Shown here: one piece after another, positions 18,440 to 27,541 of the stretch | Numbering within the stretch: position 1 is the stretch's first letter | Layout of the letters: every line of letters starts with the position of its first letter | From: Entomobacter blattae | GTDB lineage: Bacteria > Pseudomonadota > Alphaproteobacteria > Acetobacterales > Acetobacteraceae | Direction of reading: 5' to 3' | DNA length: 64,000 nucleotides | Assembly: GCF_014672835.1 (NCBI RefSeq) | Contig: NZ_CP060244.1 | Coordinates: forward strand, 274,501 to 338,500 | Made by a program: the position numbers and the translations under genes | The notes under the pieces: generated by a model | The model's database searches: none | Seen by the model: only the letters and a program-made list of their open reading frames with translations | Told to the model about the DNA's origin: nothing

Positions 18440-18844
18440 CTAGTCTTCACGCTTGGTTCCAAGACCAATCTTTTTGGCTAACGAGGAACGATGGCTTGCA
18501 TAATTGGGAGCCACCATGGGGTAATCAGCCGGCAAACCCCACCGTTCACGGTATTGCTCAGGTGTCATATCATAAGTGGCCTTTAAATGGCGCTTGAGCA
18601 TTTTTAACTTCTTGCCATCTTCAAGGCAGATAATATAGTCTGGAAAAATAGACTTCTTTACCGAAACTGCTGGTTCTGGCCGTTCAGGCTGCACAACTTC
18701 CTGACCTAAACTGGCCAAAGTTGTATAAATCTCTTGTATAAAGGAAGGAAGTGCTTCCGGTTCGATACTGTTATTTGACACATGCGCCGATACAATCCGC
18801 GCTGTTAACTCAAGCATATCAGTATTATCAATTCGCTCCACCAT
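18440..18844 (-). CDS. mucR: Ros/MucR-family zinc-finger transcriptional regulator
   Basis: 134 residues from the ATG at 18844. The C-terminal half has the prokaryotic zinc finger: ICLEDGKKLKMLKRHL then ATYDMTPEQYRERWGLPADY. Family members are alphaproteobacterial regulators of exopolysaccharide, virulence and cell-cycle genes that bind AT-rich DNA. An upstream TTG extension to 18910 is hydrophobic and unlikely. Divergent from the TusA-like gene, with an 88-bp AT-rich spacer that may carry the site for self-control. Confidence 0.88.
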   Translation of the reverse strand: MVERIDNTDMLELTARIVSAHVSNNSIEPEALPSFIQEIYTTLASLGQEVVQPERPEPAVSVKKSIFPDYIICLEDGKKLKMLKRHLKATYDMTPEQYRERWGLPADYPMVAPNYASHRSSLAKKIGLGTKRED

Positions 18845-18932
18845 GATAGTATACCTTAACAAAAACAATTTTTTAGTTATGATAAAATCATAATAAAAAA
18901 GCAAGATCAATTATAGAAAATTAAAAAATATT

Positions 18933-19166
18933 ATGACTTCTAAGAATAAACTAAATATTACATCCTATATATGCCCCATGACCTTTGTAAAAACAAGAAT
19001 AGCCCTTGACCAATTACCTGCCGGAGCTACACTTGAAGTACACCTCAAAGGAAAAGAGCCCCTTGTTAATATCCGTAGAAATGTCCAGGAATTGGGGTAT
19101 AAAATTACAAATGAGATCTCTCTGGAGAATAATGAAACCATTGTAGTTATTTATAAAAGCCAATAA
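18933..19166 (+). CDS. TusA-family sulfur-carrier protein
   Basis: 77 residues, the usual size. ITSYICPMTFVKTRIALDQL at about 9-28 is the TusA motif, with the active Cys in C-P-M-T rather than the classic C-P-x-P. The rest fits the two-layer alpha/beta fold. Relatives relay persulfide sulfur for tRNA thiolation or Moco synthesis; this variant's role is not established. Convergent with rimI, stops seven bases apart. Confidence 0.75.
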   Translation: MTSKNKLNITSYICPMTFVKTRIALDQLPAGATLEVHLKGKEPLVNIRRNVQELGYKITNEISLENNETIVVIYKSQ

Positions 19167-19173
19167 AATAACG

Positions 19174-19635
19174 TTATAGTAACTTCACCATTATATAAGC
19201 ATCGCTTCCATCAGGATAATAACATTTCCGGATACCGGTTCTCTCAAACCCCGCTTTTTTGTAAAGAGCTATGGCATGGCTATTCAAAACTGAAACTTCC
19301 AGAAAGAATTTTTGAATTCCTTTTTGTTGAAGGCGATGGACAGTTTCTTGTAAAATTTGTTGGCCTATCTTCTGCCTCTGCCACAAGGGACCAACAGCGA
19401 AAGTTAAAATTTCGGCCTCATCCAAAACAGTCCTCCCTATTAAAAAACCCATCAAGGAGGCAGAGTCAGAAGAAAAACCGTGTGGGGGTTCCTCGATAAG
19501 GCAAAACACTCCAGGAAGGGAAAACACATTTTCGAATTCTTTTAAACTCCATTCCTGGCCTTTGGGAAAAGCACGGGCATGAAGAGCTGCTATCTCACCT
19601 AAAAAAGAGGAAACCTCTTCAACAACCCGCACCAT
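19174..19635 (-). CDS. rimI: RimI-like GNAT N-acetyltransferase
   Basis: 153 residues. The acetyl-CoA loop reads VGPLWQRQKIGQQIL (about 80-94), followed by FLEVSVLNSHAIALYKKAGF (about 109-128), typical of RimI, which acetylates the N-terminal Ala of ribosomal protein bS18. It begins 13 bases after tsaB, the common tsaB-rimI pairing, which supports the call. Confidence 0.85.
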   Translation of the reverse strand: MVRVVEEVSSFLGEIAALHARAFPKGQEWSLKEFENVFSLPGVFCLIEEPPHGFSSDSASLMGFLIGRTVLDEAEILTFAVGPLWQRQKIGQQILQETVHRLQQKGIQKFFLEVSVLNSHAIALYKKAGFERTGIRKCYYPDGSDAYIMVKLL

Positions 19636-19648
19636 TTTTCAGCATTTT

Positions 19649-20446
19649 CTACGGTTCTGGGGCAGGGCGCAACCCGCTTTGGGGACGCTTAGCTTCAGGA
19701 GGGTCGATATAATGGGGGTGAAAATCCAGCCATTTTTTATTTTGATTAAAAAATGAAACAGCTAACGCCTCTTGATATTTTCGCAAACCTGCTATAACGA
19801 GCTGCTCAATAGTTGGGGTCACGTAAGGTGTAAACCTGTAAGAAGCAGCCCCGGCTATGAAAACTTCCTCTTTTTCATCCCACTCTCCTCTCAAAGAGTT
19901 TGGAAGAGCAGACTCTTGGTGTAAAAACGCCCGCAATAGGGTCATGCCATCACCGGCTAGTACGCATTCCTCTTGGGGAAGGTACAATGTCTCGAGAGGA
20001 CAAGCATAATCTTCCGACGGCGTAAGAACAAACAAACGATTACGTCTGGCCTGAATAACACATACAGGAAAGCGCCCCGATTGATCCTCCATTAGAAGTG
20101 GGATCATAACTTCTCCCAACCCCAACCCCACAAGAGCAACAGAGGAACCAAGGCCCAGCCCTGCCGCAAGGGCCATCGTCGCCCGTACCCCTGTAAAGGA
20201 GCCGGGCCCCGTTACCACAATAACCATATCCAACTGATGGATGGACCAATGCGCTTTCTCAATTAGGGTTCGCACTTCAACCGCTAGATTTTCTGCCACC
20301 CCTTTTACTGGAAAATGGCGAACAGCAGTCAAGGAAACTGTCTCTCCTTCATATTGAGCAAGAGCAATCATCGCTTCTGCATTCTCAACAACCGATGCCG
20401 CATTCATAACGAGGATTTTGAAAATATTATTATGGGGTTTGGCCAT
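19649..20446 (-). CDS. tsaB: tRNA threonylcarbamoyladenosine protein TsaB
   Basis: Non-catalytic partner of TsaD in making t6A37 on ANN-decoding tRNAs. 265 residues of the ASKHA fold; the marker VVTGPGSFTGVRATMALAAGLG lies at about 77-98. The N-terminus reads ILVMNAASVVENAEAMIAL, with the usual first-strand Asp replaced by Asn, which fits its loss of catalytic function. ATG at 20446, followed directly by rimI. Confidence 0.9.
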   Translation of the reverse strand: MAKPHNNIFKILVMNAASVVENAEAMIALAQYEGETVSLTAVRHFPVKGVAENLAVEVRTLIEKAHWSIHQLDMVIVVTGPGSFTGVRATMALAAGLGLGSSVALVGLGLGEVMIPLLMEDQSGRFPVCVIQARRNRLFVLTPSEDYACPLETLYLPQEECVLAGDGMTLLRAFLHQESALPNSLRGEWDEKEEVFIAGAASYRFTPYVTPTIEQLVIAGLRKYQEALAVSFFNQNKKWLDFHPHYIDPPEAKRPQSGLRPAPEP

Positions 20447-20508
20447 ATAACCTATCTGAAAGTCCTTATTAAAGGTGGGTTCAGTCTTATAATCAATAAC
20501 CTATAAAC

Positions 20509-21111
20509 TCAATTATCCATGGGAGGAGGATAAAGCAGACAAGCCTCCTCAAAATCCAAACGGGGCTTGCGAGGTTGCTGCCTGGTGGAATCCGCATAGC
20601 CTATTCCCATAATAAAATTAAGCCGCCAGTTTTTTCCTTGTAAAAATATCTCTTCGACTAAGGCTGCATCAAAACCTGAAATCGGAGCAACATCAAAACC
20701 CAGTGCCCGGGCAGCCAAAATCATATACCCCCCCTGTAGAGTACTATTTCGTTGAGCGGTTTCCTCTGCCAAAACATGATCTGCAGCATACCATGAACGC
20801 AAATCTTCATGAGGCCATAATTTGGGGAACTGATCATAAAATTGTAAATCATATGCCACAAGGACAACCAGAGGGGCCTCTATAATTTTCTCAACATTCC
20901 CGGCCACTATTGCAGGGCGAAGACGCTGGCGGACCTCTTTGGAAGCCAGAAAAACAAACCGTGCCGGCGATGAATTGGCAGAGGTAGGCCCCCATTTCAC
21001 GTGGTTGTAAAGCTGTTCAGGCAGCGTAGCAGGCACAGCCCGATCTTGCCACGCTACCGCTGTGTGGGCATTCTCAAAGAGGATTTCTACAAGATTATCC
21101 AAATTATTCAT
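20509..21111 (-). CDS. RutE/HadB-like FMN nitroreductase family protein
   Basis: 200 residues of the nitroreductase fold. Flavin-contact motifs: WGPTSANSSPARFVFL (about 40-55), NSTLQGGYMILAARALGFD (about 122-140) and NFIMGIGYAD near 165. This matches the malonic semialdehyde reductase (RutE) subgroup. No rut or 3-hydroxypropionate genes are nearby, so substrate is unassigned. ATG at 21111, downstream of nfuA on the same strand. Confidence 0.85.
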   Translation of the reverse strand: MNNLDNLVEILFENAHTAVAWQDRAVPATLPEQLYNHVKWGPTSANSSPARFVFLASKEVRQRLRPAIVAGNVEKIIEAPLVVLVAYDLQFYDQFPKLWPHEDLRSWYAADHVLAEETAQRNSTLQGGYMILAARALGFDVAPISGFDAALVEEIFLQGKNWRLNFIMGIGYADSTRQQPRKPRLDFEEACLLYPPPMDN

Positions 21112-21191
21112 GGTCTAAGTGCAAACCCACTTCCCTGCTCCCTTCAGGCTTATCATGGCCTGTATAGGCAATCACAACCCACCCGACAAGC

Positions 21192-21758
21192 TTATAAATC
21201 CACCTGCTCTACAGCTACAATCTCTGGCACATAATGCTTTAACATGTTCTCAACACCATGTTTCAAGGTCGCCCGAGAAGAAGGACAACCTGAGCAAGCA
21301 CCTTGCATCATTAATTTAACCACGCCCTGGCTATAGCCCCGAAACACTATATCTCCCCCATCAGCAGCTACGGCAGGGCGAACACGCGTATCCAACAGCT
21401 CCTTGATTTGCTCAACAATAGCCTCATCTTCAGGAGCAATGCCCTCTTCTTGGACATTGGCAGCTTGTTGATTCATAATCGGCTGACCAGACACGAAATG
21501 ATCTACCAGAACAGATAAAACTACAGGCTTTAAATCTGCCCAATCGACCTCATCGTCTTTGGTAATGGAGACAAAGTCACGCCCAAAAAAAACGCTCTTA
21601 ACCCCATTAACAGAAAAAAACGCGGTTGCAAGGGCAGAAGAGGTAGCTTCTTCTGCATTCACAAAATCAGCCGTCTCCCCCGTGGGACCCATGACCTCCA
21701 AGCCAGGGAGAAACTTCAGCGTATTGGGATTAGGCGTTGACTCAGTTTCAATAAACAT
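21192..21758 (-). CDS. nfuA: NfuA-type iron-sulfur cluster carrier
   Basis: Delivers [4Fe-4S] clusters to target enzymes. 188 residues from the ATG at 21758. The N-domain, ESTPNPNTLKFLPGLEV, is that of mitochondrial/alphaproteobacterial NFU1. The C-terminal NifU domain carries the cluster ligands in GACSGCPSSRATLKHGVE. An in-frame start at 21830 adds a Lys/Asn-rich stretch without support. Cytoplasmic. Confidence 0.92.
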   Translation of the reverse strand: MFIETESTPNPNTLKFLPGLEVMGPTGETADFVNAEEATSSALATAFFSVNGVKSVFFGRDFVSITKDDEVDWADLKPVVLSVLVDHFVSGQPIMNQQAANVQEEGIAPEDEAIVEQIKELLDTRVRPAVAADGGDIVFRGYSQGVVKLMMQGACSGCPSSRATLKHGVENMLKHYVPEIVAVEQVDL

Positions 21759-22488
21759 CTTTTTATTTCTTTCATTATCTTTTGCAAACTTATTCTTTGG
21801 GTTTTCCCCAGAGGGGGTTCCCCACACCAACTCTCACACTTTTGCAAGCACAAGCTTCTTACCTCAAACTTCTTACCTCAAAAACAGCATGAACCCTCTT
21901 CTTTAGACATCTTCACCTCTGCTTAATGTGGCCATCAATCTCGTTTTAGCAAGAAAAATCTCTCAACATCTTCTGAATAAGCCACTGCATCAACCACTGG
22001 ACAAAGCTTTTGGGCAAATCTTTGACGCATTTGTAAAAACTCCCTCCAATTTCTCACAAATCAATTTTTCACAAACACAGAGCATAAGCCTCCACACAGC
22101 TTGTTTTTATAACCTGCCTTTACTTTATGACTGAGCCAAGCAAGCGGTCCGTGAGTGTCTAACCCACAAGAAACAGCAGAAATCTGCCCCGTTATGGGGT
22201 GGTACTGTAGGGGTTTTTTCTGAAGAAGAAAATCAAAAGCCAAGTATAAAGCCACCCACGCCCCGGTAATAGAGGCGCAACGGGTTCCTCCATCAGCATT
22301 AATAACATCACAATCCAACGTTATGGTCATTTCTCCCATCAGCAATTATCATAAGAATTATTCTTACTCTTTATAAGAATTTAAAGGATATTTCCCGATT
22401 ATTACTATAGCATTTTCCCTAGAGCTTCTCTAATTTAAAAAAATTAGATATCTCTTCGGCGAAACTTTCTTTTTACATTAGAGCGACT
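21759..22488. other. long spacer holding an rph fragment
   Basis: 730 bp between nfuA and marC with no intact gene. Only the inverted rph fragment at 22143-22343 is recognisable. A 68-codon frame from a GTG at 21928 ends beside the fragment but has no ribosome site or family likeness. Confidence 0.5.
22143..22343 (-). pseudogene. internal fragment of RNase PH gene
   Basis: 201 bp match 44321-44521 of the intact rph at about 91% (18 substitutions, no indels), on the opposite strand. It translates to [20 protein letters not shown] and onward to DTHGP, with about five residue changes in 67. Upstream and downstream parts of rph are missing; both edges are sharp. It has no proper start. Frame conservation hints that it was not decaying for long, or that gene conversion with rph keeps it similar. 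Confidence 0.88.
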
Positions 22489-23205
22489 ATGCCATTCCCT
22501 TTCCCAGCCAGCAGTTCATATCTTATGATTTATTTCGATACCTTCCTTTTGGCATTTTCTGCACTTTTTACCATTGTTAACCCTGTTGGAGCATCGCTCA
22601 TCTTCTCCCAGGTGACCTCTGATCGAGATCGCAAAGAGCGCCTAGCCCTCGCTCGTAACATTGCTCTCTATTCCCTTATCCTTCTTGTTATTTCTATTTT
22701 GTTGGGCCAGAGTATCTTAAGTTTTTTTGGCATAACATTAAACGCTTTGCGTATTGCGGGCGGCCTGGTCATTGCCATTCGGGCCTGGGGCCTGCTCCAT
22801 GCCCCTGAGAGCAATGAAGCACGCAAGCAAAAACAAGCAAACCAGACAGGCCATCTCGACCAAGATACCCTTCCTTCTTGGAAAGAAATTGTCTTTTTCC
22901 CTTTAACCATGCCCTTTACTGTTGGCCCAGGCAGTATTTCTGTAGCCATCACCCTGAGCACTGTCCGCCCTGCCCACACCAGTGGGTTAGGATTTTACGG
23001 CACTTTAGTTTTAGCCTCGTTATGCGTTAGTATCTTTATATGGGCCTTCTACTCCTATGCCGATAGAATTGTAAGTTCGTTAGGCGTTACAGGAGCCCGC
23101 ATTATTAGTCGTACCACCGCTCTTATCTTGCTCTGTATTGGTGTACAAATCCTTGCAGCGGGAGTACAAGGCTTTATTGAACCCATGCTTAAGCAAGCAC
23201 ATTAA
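22489..23205 (+). CDS. marC: MarC-family integral membrane protein
   Basis: 238 residues with six hydrophobic segments. The family marks are FTIVNPVGASLIF near the first helix, then FFPLTMPFTVGPGSISVAIT at about 136-155. A charged loop (about 105-130, KQKQANQTGHLDQD) separates the halves. MarC was once linked to antibiotic resistance, but its transport function is unproven. Convergent with the UDG-family gene, five bases between stops. Confidence 0.88.
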   Translation: MPFPFPASSSYLMIYFDTFLLAFSALFTIVNPVGASLIFSQVTSDRDRKERLALARNIALYSLILLVISILLGQSILSFFGITLNALRIAGGLVIAIRAWGLLHAPESNEARKQKQANQTGHLDQDTLPSWKEIVFFPLTMPFTVGPGSISVAITLSTVRPAHTSGLGFYGTLVLASLCVSIFIWAFYSYADRIVSSLGVTGARIISRTTALILLCIGVQILAAGVQGFIEPMLKQAH

Positions 23206-23210
23206 CCCCT

Positions 23211-23837
23211 TTATTGCCCTGCAGGAACATATTCTAACAGGGTTTGAACCTGTTGTTTTAAATCTGGCAAAAGAACCTTTTCAAACCAGGGATTTTTCTT
23301 CTCCCATGCCTTGGTACGCCAAGAAGGATGAGGCAAGGGAAAAAAACGCGGCAGGTATTTTTTGTACTCCCTAACCCGTTCGGTAACACTGCCAGGCCCA
23401 AGGGCATAAGCCTGAGCATATCCCCCTACCAAAAGGGTTAAACGAATATCTGGCAGGTTTTCCATAATACGCGCCCTCCATAAGGGAGCGCATTCCTTAC
23501 GGGGAGGTTTATCGCCACCGCGAACATATTTCCCCGGATAGCATAGCCCCATGGGTACGATGGCAATACGGGTGGAATCATAAAAAACATCCCGGGAGAG
23601 ACCAAGCCACTCTCGCAACCTATCCCCTGAGGCATCATTAAAGGAAATTCCCGTTTCATGCACTTTGGTTCCGGGTGCCTGACTGGAGATAAGCAACCGG
23701 GCTGTACGCGATACATGTAAAACAGGGCGTGCTCCTAAAGGCAAGTCCTGGCAAAAATGGCAGGCCCTTATTTCTGCTAACAACGAGGCCAGGCTATCCT
23801 TCTTTTGTTCAGCAACGTTTTGTTCAACAACCATCAC
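23211..23837 (-). CDS. uracil-DNA glycosylase superfamily protein (COG1573-like)
   Basis: 208 residues. CHFCQDLPLGARPVL (about 26-40) precedes the active-site strand ISSQAPGTKVHETGISFND (about 50-68), and the DNA-contact motif LPHPSW lies near residue 171. Family 4/5 enzymes have four Fe-S Cys; only the pair CHFC is obvious, so cluster binding is doubtful. It may act on another damaged base or be inactive. Start is a GTG at 23837 or the ATG at 23834 directly after it. Confidence 0.75.
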   Translation of the reverse strand: MMVVEQNVAEQKKDSLASLLAEIRACHFCQDLPLGARPVLHVSRTARLLISSQAPGTKVHETGISFNDASGDRLREWLGLSRDVFYDSTRIAIVPMGLCYPGKYVRGGDKPPRKECAPLWRARIMENLPDIRLTLLVGGYAQAYALGPGSVTERVREYKKYLPRFFPLPHPSWRTKAWEKKNPWFEKVLLPDLKQQVQTLLEYVPAGQ

Positions 23838-24017
23838 ATTATGACTTTCAGAACGCTCCCCATGCCCTACTCACTTTCTTTAAATGAGAGAACTGTAAAT
23901 GAGAGAAAGCATTTATCTCCTATCAGAAGCTTTATCACATCTAGATTTTGGTGATCAGAAAATTCCTTTAAGCCATGCTAGACTTAAAACCAGCTAGATT
24001 TACGGCCAAAGGGACTC

Positions 24018-24722
24018 CTAACGATAATGCCCAATAAAACTTTCTACAAACTCAGGCACTCGTTGAGTGGCGACACCGGTCAGAACCGTATCAAAATAGG
24101 AACTCCCAGAAGAAGGATCCTTGTTAATCTCCACCTTCCTGGCTGTGCGCGCCAGTTGGACAAACCCCGCAGCGGGATAAACTGTGCCTGACGTACCAAT
24201 GGAAACAAACAGATCACAAGAGATAAGGGCTGTCTGTATATCTTCCATAAAAAGAGGCATTTCCCCAAACCAAACAATATGAGGACGCATGGCTTTTTTT
24301 TCACATTTTGGACATTTCGTTTCTTGAGAAGAATGACCAACAATAGCCTCTATAGTCCCACACGAGACACATCGCAGCTTTAACAACTCGCCATGCATAT
24401 GCAGCAGGTTTTTACTGCCAGCGCGCTCATGCAAATCATCAATATTTTGGGTTACCACCAACAATTCTCCCTGCCAACGCCCATCCTGGCTGGCTTTTTC
24501 CCACTCTGCCAACGCTTTATGAGCAGCATTGGGGGAAACCTCTTTTAACCGATCACGATATTCGTTATAAAATTGGTGAACAAGGGCAGGATTCCGAGCA
24601 AAACCTTCTGGCGTGCAGACATCATCGACATTATAGCGTGTCCATATTCCCCCCGTATCCCGAAAGGTCTCAAGACCGGATTCCTTGCTTATTCCAGCCC
24701 CCGTTAAAACAACCACCCGCAT
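24018..24722 (-). CDS. cobB: NAD-dependent protein deacylase (CobB-type sirtuin)
   Basis: Removes acyl groups from lysines using NAD. 234 residues. NAD site GAGISKESGLETFRD (about 8-22), TQNIDDLHERAG (about 91-102), catalytic His 110 in HMHGEL, and zinc Cys at about 118, 121, 137 and 140. At the acyl-pocket pair known in E. coli CobB (Tyr92 and Arg95 in FYNARR), this protein reads FYNEYR, so the Arg position is Tyr. Preference for succinyl-lysine may therefore differ. ATG at 24722. Confidence 0.92.
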   Translation of the reverse strand: MRVVVLTGAGISKESGLETFRDTGGIWTRYNVDDVCTPEGFARNPALVHQFYNEYRDRLKEVSPNAAHKALAEWEKASQDGRWQGELLVVTQNIDDLHERAGSKNLLHMHGELLKLRCVSCGTIEAIVGHSSQETKCPKCEKKAMRPHIVWFGEMPLFMEDIQTALISCDLFVSIGTSGTVYPAAGFVQLARTARKVEINKDPSSGSSYFDTVLTGVATQRVPEFVESFIGHYR

Positions 24723-25056
24723 AATAACTCCCCTTTTTATTTCTTTCTTGCAACCTATATTTTATAGGTCATGCTACCAATCAACAGTTTAAACCAACAC
24801 TCCAAACTGTTTCGATTTTTAAAATATCCACCTCTTCTAAGGGAAAATCCTGCCTAAAACCGTAAAGAGCACTGGCTTGAAATGGTTGATCTCGCTTATT
24901 AAAATTACCTCCCTAAAGGTTGGTATTCCTCTAATCCTTCTATAATAGCACACCCATAAATAAGAAGGCCCTTCACACGTCATGACAACCCAGCAAGAAT
25001 AACAAACACTTTTACTCGTAATTGTTTTATTTTTCAAAAATTAAAAGGAAGATCCT
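24723..25056. other. divergent spacer between cobB and an aldo/keto reductase
   Basis: 334 bp of AT-rich DNA. It holds the perfect palindrome at 24753-24769 and an inverted repeat AACAGTTT/AAACTGTT at about 24783-24812. No gene is seen. AAGGAAG lies just before the ATG at 25057. Confidence 0.5.
24753..24769. promoter_or_regulatory. perfect palindrome upstream of cobB
   Basis: ACCTATATTTTATAGGT is a 7-bp inverted repeat around three T bases, ending 31 bp before the cobB start. It could be an operator or overlap a promoter; no regulator is known. Confidence 0.35.
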
Positions 25057-26049
25057 ATGATTGACCAAACCAACACCATTACCATAAAAGGCATTGAAAA
25101 GCCCGTATCCCGTATTGCTTTGGGAACCTGGGCCATAGGAGGATGGATGTGGGGAGGGGCCGATGACCAAAACGCCATTAAAACCATTCATGCTGCTTTG
25201 GAGCATGGTATCAACCTGATTGATACCGCCCCTGTTTATGGTTTTGGCCATTCTGAAGAAGTGGTGGGAAAAGCCCTAGAAGGTCGACGCGAAAAAGTTG
25301 TTATCGCTACAAAGGTGGCCCTAAACTGGACAGAAGACCACAAACCCTATCGTGATTCTTCCGCAGCCCGAATCCGTAAGGAAATTGAGGATTCCCTTAA
25401 AAGGCTCAAGACAGATTACATTGATCTTTACCAGATCCACTGGCCGGATGAAAAAACCCCCATTGAAGAAACTGCAGCCGAGATGGAAAAACTCCGTAAG
25501 GAAGGGAAAATTAGGACGATAGGGGTAAGTAATTTTAATACTCACCAAATGGATACCTTTCGTCAGGCTGCCCAGTTAAGCACGCTTCAACCCCCCTATA
25601 ACCTTTTTGAACGTGAGATTGAAAAGGACATTCTTCCCTACGCCAAACAGAACCAGTTGGTGGCGTTATGTTATGGAGCCATATGCCGCGGATTACTCTC
25701 AGGGCGAATGACAGTTGACCGCCACTTTGATGGGGATGACCTAAGAAAGAAGGACCCGAAATTCCAACCTCCCCATTTCGCTCGTTACCTGAAAGCTGTT
25801 GAAGATTTAAGCCAACTCGCCAAGGAGCGGCATAACAAGTCCGTTCTGGCATTGGCTATTAGGTGGATTTTAGATCAAGGGCCAACGATTGCCCTCTGGG
25901 GAGCCCGAAAACCAGAACAGATTTTGGGAATTGATGACGCCTATGGATGGACCCTTTCTCCACAGGATCTCAAAGATATTGACACCATCCTGACCAAAAA
26001 TATTCCTGAGCCCATTGGGCCAGAATTTATGGCCCCACCAAGCCGATAA
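25057..26049 (+). CDS. aldo/keto reductase
   Basis: 330 residues, NADPH-dependent TIM barrel oxidoreductase. Catalytic tetrad in place: Asp 56 and Tyr 61 in INLIDTAPVYGFGHSE, Lys 86 in VIATKVAL, His 128 in LYQIHWPD. The C-terminal cofactor region has ALWGARKPEQILGIDDA. Strong ribosome site AAGGAAG seven bases before the ATG. Substrate unknown. A second, distant family member is at 41452-42435. Confidence 0.9.
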   Translation: MIDQTNTITIKGIEKPVSRIALGTWAIGGWMWGGADDQNAIKTIHAALEHGINLIDTAPVYGFGHSEEVVGKALEGRREKVVIATKVALNWTEDHKPYRDSSAARIRKEIEDSLKRLKTDYIDLYQIHWPDEKTPIEETAAEMEKLRKEGKIRTIGVSNFNTHQMDTFRQAAQLSTLQPPYNLFEREIEKDILPYAKQNQLVALCYGAICRGLLSGRMTVDRHFDGDDLRKKDPKFQPPHFARYLKAVEDLSQLAKERHNKSVLALAIRWILDQGPTIALWGARKPEQILGIDDAYGWTLSPQDLKDIDTILTKNIPEPIGPEFMAPPSR

Positions 26050-26070
26050 TTAAGGAAAGATTCCTTTCCC

Positions 26071-26131
26071 CCTAGGTCTAACCTAGCTCCTAAGTCTAAC
26101 CTAGCCCCCAAAAGCTAGGTTTAGGAAGACC
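26071..26131. repeat. 18-bp tandem duplication with flanking inverted repeat
   Basis: CCTAGGTCTAACCTAGCT at 26071-26088 is repeated with two changes at 26089-26106. The second copy's AACCTAGC pairs with GCTAGGTT a few bases further on, forming a hairpin. It may end transcription of the upstream reductase gene, but no T-run follows. Confidence 0.6.
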
Positions 26132-26233
26132 TCCCAAACAGCACTGTATGATCCAAAAACCAAACACACAAAAGCTGATTAAACAAAAACAAAGCAAATG
26201 ATTAAAATGATTGGGCAAAAAGGACGCTAGGAA

Positions 26234-26611
26234 CTAGGAAGTGGAATGTGTTAAGTTCTCTAAATAGTGCTGTAAAACAATGGCTTGGTTATGTTCTGTA
26301 TCCTTTGCCCCATAGACTAAGGTAACGGTTCCTTGCGCTAAAATACGAAGCAAGTGCTCTACAGCCTCACAAGCAGGGGGAGAAGCCAGTTCTTCACTGT
26401 ATTTTTCTCTGAACTCCGTCCACTTTGCTGGATCATGATTAAACCAATGGCGCAAATCGTTACTTGGGGCAACCTCTTTTAGCCATTCTGTTAATTGCAT
26501 TTTTTCCTTACTGATTCCTCTTGGCCAAAGACGATCCACTAAAATACGCTGGCCATCTTGTTCAGCAGGTTCTTCATAGGCCCGTTTGATCTGGATTTTA
26601 TGCACCTTCAT
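26234..26611 (-). CDS. DUF488 family protein (YeaO-like)
   Basis: 125 residues, usual size. DRLWPRGISKEKMQLTEWLK (about 26-45) then LRHWFNHDPAKWTEFREKY (about 53-71) are the family signature; YGAKDTEHNQAIVL near the C-terminus is also conserved. Biochemical role unknown. ATG at 26611. Confidence 0.88.
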   Translation of the reverse strand: MKVHKIQIKRAYEEPAEQDGQRILVDRLWPRGISKEKMQLTEWLKEVAPSNDLRHWFNHDPAKWTEFREKYSEELASPPACEAVEHLLRILAQGTVTLVYGAKDTEHNQAIVLQHYLENLTHSTS

Positions 26612-26750
26612 GACACCATCTCTCTCCTAAGGCTAAAAAATTTAAGCCTAAAAATTTCATGGGAGCCGGAAATAATCAGAAGTCAGCTCAGACCAAGTGT
26701 TATATAATACACCATTTCTTTGGGAGACTATTTCAGTCTCATATCAATTT

Positions 26751-27539
26751 TTAGGTTTTTTTTAAAATATGGTCAATCCTTAATCGTTGGCGAGAATCTG
26801 TTATCCTGTAAGAAACGCCCCATACGCACATCAGTGAGCATAAAAATACACCCCCAAAGACCAGGCTCATCAAAACAATCTGATAATGGGCAGCAACCAA
26901 TGGATCTGCCCCAGCAAGAAGTTGGCCTGTCATAATGCCTGGCATGGTGACAATACCGGCAGCTGCCATGGTATTAATGGTTGGAATAAGGGCCAACTGC
27001 TGGGCTGCACGCATATATTGGCGCATAACGTAAAAATACGGATAACCCAAGCAGAGCTGGGCCTCTATAGCCGCACGCTCCCGCTGCACAGTTTGGATCA
27101 TGGCTTTAAGGGAAATACTGGCTCCGTTCATGGCATTTCCCAGGATGATAGCACAAAAGGGAATAACCTGCTCTGGGGCATACCAAGGGCTGGGCCGCAA
27201 TGTTACCCCTACCCCTAACACAGCAATGACGCCTGCAGAAAATATTATGGATGACCCCCCAATACCATAAAGCCAAAAATGATTAATTCCCTTTTCCTGC
27301 CTGCTGGCAATTTCATAAGTGGCCGCACCTACCATGATCGTTAAAAACCCAACGACAAACCAGGGAGAAGCCACTTTGAAAATAATTTTCAGAACATACC
27401 CTACCAGCATAAGTTGTAACACCATCCGCAAGGCTGCCACAATCAGCGGTTTATGGATATTAAGGCTAAGCCATAGAGAGCAGAGTGAGCAAAGCAGTAC
27501 AATGCCGCTTACCAAAAACATATCTGTGACTGAAAGCAT
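26751..27539 (-). CDS. fetB: FetB-type ABC permease (UPF0014)
   Basis: Inner-membrane subunit of the FetAB exporter, linked in E. coli to iron efflux and peroxide resistance. 262 residues, about seven hydrophobic segments; IILGNAMNGASISLKAM (about 132-148) and MAAAGIVTMPGIMTGQLLAG (about 189-208) are the UPF0014 signatures. It begins two bases after fetA, so the pair is an operon. Confidence 0.9.
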   Translation of the reverse strand: MLSVTDMFLVSGIVLLCSLCSLWLSLNIHKPLIVAALRMVLQLMLVGYVLKIIFKVASPWFVVGFLTIMVGAATYEIASRQEKGINHFWLYGIGGSSIIFSAGVIAVLGVGVTLRPSPWYAPEQVIPFCAIILGNAMNGASISLKAMIQTVQRERAAIEAQLCLGYPYFYVMRQYMRAAQQLALIPTINTMAAAGIVTMPGIMTGQLLAGADPLVAAHYQIVLMSLVFGGVFLCSLMCVWGVSYRITDSRQRLRIDHILKKT

Positions 27540-27541
27540 TT

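Noticed and set aside
21928-22134. 68-codon frame next to the rph fragment
   Set aside because: GTG start without ribosome site; composition like a spacer.
22061-22345. Intact second RNase PH
   Set aside because: Only the middle third is present and the tail reads into unrelated sequence.
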